From positions 1,364,001 through 1,428,000 of the forward strand of contig CBDFGO010000002.1 in NCBI GenBank assembly GCA_965247125.1: 64,000 bases of DNA, read 5' to 3'. Shown here piece after piece: positions 60,542 to 64,000 of the stretch. Source of the DNA: CALBJU01 sp965247125 (lineage in GTDB: Bacteria; Bacteroidota; Rhodothermia; Rhodothermales; UBA10348). Each line of letters opens with the position of its first letter. The first letter of the stretch is position 1. The position numbers and the translations under genes are program-made. Under the pieces are notes generated by a model that searched no databases, had not been told where the DNA came from, and saw only the letters and a program-made list of their open reading frames with translations.

Positions 60542-63127
60542 CTATTCGTTGCGCAAGACTTCTGCTGGATTTGCAGTGACGAATTTGCGGATGTGTGAGG
60601 CGATAGTAAGTGCAGCCGTACCCAGCACAAATGTAAACGAGATAATAAATCCTGACGGTCTAATCGGAATAGGGTCTGCGTAGACGGAATTGAGCAACGC
60701 ATCCATTGCCATGTACCCAAGCGGGGCTGAAATGATGGCAGCCAGGACCAGTACTACAACGAAACTGCGGTTCACCTTTCTGGCCAGATGCGGTACGGAG
60801 GCACCGAGCACCTTCCGAATGCTGATCTCTTTTAATCGTCGTGCCACCTTCTGGGACGCGATTCCATATAAGCCCATACACGCGATGAGAAGCGCAACGA
60901 CGGAAATAAACCTGAACATCGTCTTGATATTCGTGTTTTCAACAAACACCGATTGAAACGCCGTGTCCTGGAAGAAGCCGCGATACTGCTGGTTAGGTAC
61001 CAGCTTTTTCCAGATGTCTTGCACTGATTGTTCGGTCTGAACGGCAGCTCCTGGCGAGAGCTTGATTGTCATGTACCGATAGTCGCTTTCCGGAATTGCG
61101 CGCAGGACAGCCGGCTCGATGGGATTCAAGAACGACGTATACATGAAGTCAGCCGTTACTCCGGCGATGGTGTACGAAAGGGAATCTTCCCGAACTGTTT
61201 TACCAAGCGCCGATTCGGCTGTCCAGCCTCTGGACTGCACAAAAGCATCGTTCACGATGATCCTGCCATCGGTTTCCGTCATCGAGGACGCATCGAATCC
61301 GTCACCGCTGATGATCGACACGTCATACGTTTCCAGAAATTCTCTGCCGACATCAAATCTGACCGCTCCGAATTTATCCGTACCGACCTCTACCGAAGTC
61401 GGGCTCCAGTCGCGGGCAAAATGGTGACGCGCACCAGCAATCTGCGTAACCCCTGAAAGCTGTGTTATTTCTGTCTCCAGGACGTCGAACTGACTCTCGC
61501 TATCGGTCTGAAGAACCAGTAGATGCTCGCTGTCATAACCCCAGTCTTTTTGGGCCTGGTAGTCCGCGTTTTGAGAAAGAATCACGCCCGTGATCATCGT
61601 AATGAAGGCAATTACGAATTGAAAGGTGAGCATGCTCTGTGAGAAAATGCTTTCACCTCCCAACTTGGTTCGACCCCTGAAGATGGCCGTGGGACTGAAG
61701 GAAGAGATATAGAACGCCGGATAGGCGCCCGACATCAGTGCAGTCACCAGCAGTACTCCCATCAGAAATACCCACAAATAGAGCGTGTTTGCTTCACCAA
61801 TCGTGATATCACCTCCTTTGACAGCAGTGAGGGCGTTAAATCCTGGTAGAAGCAAGAAGTAAGCGAAACCGAAGCCAACACCGAGAGAGAGAACACACAT
61901 GAGTATGTTTTCGCTCAAAAACTGACTGATGATTTGTCCCTTGCTGCTCCCGACGGCCTTTCTGATGCCAATTTCTTTGAGGCGACGCGACGCGGTAGCA
62001 ACGGCGAGATTCATGTAGTTAATACACGAAAGCAACAGCATAAAAATTGAAATAAGACCAAGCGCGACGCCAGAAGCCGGATGCGAACCACCCGAGATGT
62101 CTCCGGCGACAGCGTAGGAAGCAGCCGAAAGGGAACGAAGACTGGCAAACTCAAACTCAGCGATGGGCTGATTCTCGTTGACTGCGTTCTGTTGCACTCG
62201 AAACTCATCCATCTGCCCTGCAATCAGCTCAATGTCGGAAGGATTGTTTACCTCTATGAAGGTCGCTCTCGTTGTGGTTTTCCAGTCCGTCTGATCGACG
62301 TTCAAGACGCTGAGATGATCGTAATGAATGAGCGCACCGAACGAAAAACTTGCTTTGTGGGGGAAGGGTTTTGCAACGGCACTCACTGTGAATGTGCGGG
62401 TCTCTGACTCGCTGAAAATCACGGCTAACTCCTGGCCCATTGGATTTTGCTTGCCGAAATACTTGGTGGCCAGATCGTCGCTCAAAACAATATCGTTGTG
62501 ACTAATTGGAGTGCTCTTGTTTCCCAATCTCAGATCGAACGAAAACAGGTCCAGAAATTCGGGGTCGACGTAGCGGATAAATTCCTGAAAAGTATTATTT
62601 CCCGCCCTGAATGTGGGATTTCCACTGGCAACACGAATTGCGCGCACTACCTGAGGAATCGCTGCCTGCATCGCGGGCCCAAGCGGCATGGGCGTATCAC
62701 CGCGAAGCTGCTGATCCTCTCCCCTCTCGATATAATTTTCTACCAGAAAAATGGTATCTGCTTTCTCGTGAAAGGAGTCCATCGTGTACTGATTTTCGAT
62801 GAACACGAATGCAACGATTGATGTCGCCACTGCAATCGATAGACCCAGGATATTGACCACCGAAGAGGACTTGTTCTTGTAGAGGTTGCGGTATGCGACG
62901 TGGAAATAATTCTTCAGCATGATGAGTGACCAGATCAGAGTGTCTGAGATAAAAAATGGAAGGGAGCGGACTGCCTGGCGCCAATACCACATGTCTGCAC
63001 TGCGCGGTCCATCTGATTCAGCCATATCCGAATAGATTTGCTCGAAGTCGCCCATCGCTCCGTAGCGGATGTTGGGCGAAATAGAGTGACGAAGAAGCCA
63101 CTGCGCTATGCTTGGTGGTTGCAGCAC
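60542..63127 (-). CDS. FtsX/MacB-type permease with fused prefix domain
   Basis: 861 residues. The first 70 or so (PPSIAQWLLRHSISPNI... then MWYWRQAVRSL) are the permease prefix domain, followed by a helix (SVVNILGLSIAVATSIVAFVFI), a MacB-type core, the first FtsX module (NLAVATASRRLKEIGIRKAVGSS) and the second (IASQKVARRLKEISIRKVLGAS). It starts 5 bp after the stop of the PadR gene and is therefore in the same operon. The substrate is unknown. No ATPase gene adjoins it. Confidence 0.92.
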   Translation of the reverse strand: MLQPPSIAQWLLRHSISPNIRYGAMGDFEQIYSDMAESDGPRSADMWYWRQAVRSLPFFISDTLIWSLIMLKNYFHVAYRNLYKNKSSSVVNILGLSIAVATSIVAFVFIENQYTMDSFHEKADTIFLVENYIERGEDQQLRGDTPMPLGPAMQAAIPQVVRAIRVASGNPTFRAGNNTFQEFIRYVDPEFLDLFSFDLRLGNKSTPISHNDIVLSDDLATKYFGKQNPMGQELAVIFSESETRTFTVSAVAKPFPHKASFSFGALIHYDHLSVLNVDQTDWKTTTRATFIEVNNPSDIELIAGQMDEFRVQQNAVNENQPIAEFEFASLRSLSAASYAVAGDISGGSHPASGVALGLISIFMLLLSCINYMNLAVATASRRLKEIGIRKAVGSSKGQIISQFLSENILMCVLSLGVGFGFAYFLLLPGFNALTAVKGGDITIGEANTLYLWVFLMGVLLVTALMSGAYPAFYISSFSPTAIFRGRTKLGGESIFSQSMLTFQFVIAFITMITGVILSQNADYQAQKDWGYDSEHLLVLQTDSESQFDVLETEITQLSGVTQIAGARHHFARDWSPTSVEVGTDKFGAVRFDVGREFLETYDVSIISGDGFDASSMTETDGRIIVNDAFVQSRGWTAESALGKTVREDSLSYTIAGVTADFMYTSFLNPIEPAVLRAIPESDYRYMTIKLSPGAAVQTEQSVQDIWKKLVPNQQYRGFFQDTAFQSVFVENTNIKTMFRFISVVALLIACMGLYGIASQKVARRLKEISIRKVLGASVPHLARKVNRSFVVVLVLAAIISAPLGYMAMDALLNSVYADPIPIRPSGFIISFTFVLGTAALTIASHIRKFVTANPAEVLRNE

Positions 63128-63132
63128 GATTT

Positions 63133-63456
63133 TCAGCTCGCTGGTTTCAGGCTAATCAGGCCCGTCCAGAGCGAATCCTGAACGGTTTTTAAATCCAGCA
63201 AGGATTCTTTGCCTTTGGGTGTCAAGCTGTATAAGACCGTGCGCCGGCCACCTCGTTTGGAGCCCGGCTCACCGAAGCGAGTCGATACAAGTCCCTTTTG
63301 CTCGAGCCGATGAAGGGGAGCATAAATTGCACCCAGTGACCAGTCTTTACGCGTCCGCGAATTCAACTCATTGCGGATGGAGACTCCATACGCTTCATTC
63401 TGCAGGCGCCAGACGGTCAACAGCATGATTTCTTCTGTTCGGCCTAAGAGTTCCAT
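63133..63456 (-). CDS. PadR-family transcriptional regulator
   Basis: 107 residues: EEIMLLTVWRLQNEAYGVSIRNELN, DWSLGAIYAPLHRLEQKGLV, and RRTVLYSLTPKGKESLL. It closely parallels the regulator at 55935 and precedes its own permease, so the two loci look like paralogous copies of one regulatory-transport pair. It is divergent from the RidA-family gene across 193 bp. Confidence 0.9.
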   Translation of the reverse strand: MELLGRTEEIMLLTVWRLQNEAYGVSIRNELNSRTRKDWSLGAIYAPLHRLEQKGLVSTRFGEPGSKRGGRRTVLYSLTPKGKESLLDLKTVQDSLWTGLISLKPAS

Positions 63457-63580
63457 GAGCTATATCAAAGGTGAAGGATTATATCGCGAGCGGATTAGTA
63501 TTCGCGGCCAAGACTTATTAGTTACACACGAATTGATATTGAGTGGATTCTACCTTTTACAAGCGCGACCGAACTGCTTG

Positions 63581-63593
63581 CACACGTTGTGTG
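63581..63593. promoter_or_regulatory. Short inverted repeat between padR and the RidA-family gene
   Basis: CACAC - GTT - GTGTG in the divergent intergenic region, 57 bp before the RidA-family ATG. Weak evidence for an operator. Confidence 0.3.
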
Positions 63594-63649
63594 AATGAAG
63601 TAATCTGCGCCTTCGCTTACAGCCGATACGTTATTCAGGAGTTTTGAAA

Positions 63650-64000
63650 ATGAGCAAGTCTTCGTTTTTAGCCTTTTTTACCATCACCATCCTTGTTTTA
63701 ACTGGTTTCCCTGTCGACACTCTAGCCCGCCAAGTCGAGTCTTACGATCCAGAAGCACGGCTCGCAGAACTGGGCATCACACTTCCTGAACCACCCAGCC
63801 CCGTCGCCAACTATGTAAATGGGGTCCGGACGGGCAATTTGATCTTTCTCGCGGGTAAAGGCCCAAAAGCAGCGGATGGAAGTGAGCTGCACGGCAAGTT
63901 GGGCGCAGGAGTAACCATCGAAGAGGGCTACGCCGGTGCGCGTCTGACTGCAATCAATCAGCTGGCAGTTCTGAAAACCATGCTGGGAAATCTGAACCGT
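63650..64000 (+). CDS. Exported RidA/YjgF-family protein, 3' end outside window
   Basis: 117 codons are visible from the ATG at 63650, which has AGGAG eight bases upstream; the frame runs out of the window. A signal peptide (SSFLAFFTITILVLTGFPVDTLA) is followed by RLAELGITLPEPPSPVANYVNGVRTGNLIFLAGKGP, the characteristic opening of RidA-like proteins of the 'LPEPPxPVANYV' subgroup, and LGAGVTIEEGYAGARLTAINQLAVLK. Cytoplasmic RidA proteins deaminate reactive enamines; members with signal peptides exist, and their role is unclear. Confidence 0.85.
   Translation, partial: MSKSSFLAFFTITILVLTGFPVDTLARQVESYDPEARLAELGITLPEPPSPVANYVNGVRTGNLIFLAGKGPKAADGSELHGKLGAGVTIEEGYAGARLTAINQLAVLKTMLGNLNR

Overview
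The window looks like a chromosomal segment of a marine-type member of the Bacteroidota/Rhodothermota group. The evidence is a secretion-sorting tail with an 'NYPNPFNP' motif on a giant exported protein, a Bacteroidota-style RNA polymerase omega subunit, a TonB-dependent receptor with a carboxypeptidase-regulatory N-terminal domain, and several exported two-module FtsX/MacB permeases paired with PadR regulators. No rRNA or CRISPR array is visible. One tRNA gene and one complete IS256-type insertion sequence are present.

Layout. (1) 1-13.5 kb, mostly + strand: the end of a permease, a copper pair (small exported protein plus multicopper oxidase), an STT3/PglB/AglB-like oligosaccharyltransferase, a 1509-residue sequon-rich SdrD/GEVEDY-type surface protein, a VanZ-like membrane protein and a CBM9-like protein. 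(2) 13.5-21.1 kb, - strand: a beta-lactamase-family hydrolase, an M24 peptidase, a small unknown protein, uvrA, a steroid-reductase-like membrane protein and rpoZ with a strong terminator. (3) 21.3-33.2 kb: an Ig-like lipoprotein, a regulatory-domain protein broken by an IS256-family element (1385 bp, 9-bp target duplication), a TonB receptor, a YwaF-like membrane protein, PlsC, an NhaC-type antiporter and an M28 peptidase.

(4) 33.4-55.8 kb is the most unusual part. It begins at an intact tRNA-Gln(CTG) and ends at a perfect 44-nt copy of that tRNA from the first base of the anticodon loop to just past its 3' end. This is the signature of a site-specifically integrated island. Inside are three paralogous Ser/Thr kinases, each preceded at identical spacing by the same promoter-like element. 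Between them lie further decayed tRNA 3' ends, each followed by an orphan rightward hairpin terminator, as if elements had accreted one after another at the same tRNA. The rest of the island holds a DUF1761 protein, a glyoxalase-fold protein and a TIGR02147-like regulator. Next comes a four-gene module (ethanolamine-type permease, GlnA4-like gamma-glutamyl-amine synthetase, aldehyde dehydrogenase with an in-frame TGA, iron alcohol dehydrogenase) that fits gamma-glutamylation catabolism of ethanolamine or another amino alcohol. The island closes with a multicopper oxidase whose copper motifs are in permuted order and a propeller-amidohydrolase fusion. No integrase gene was seen.

(5) 55.9-64 kb: two PadR/permease loci flank a lipoprotein hydrolase. 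In one the permease prefix domain is a separate 67-residue ORF; in the other it is fused to the permease. The window ends inside an exported RidA-family gene.

All calls are from reading the sequence and recalled family motifs; no database search was run.
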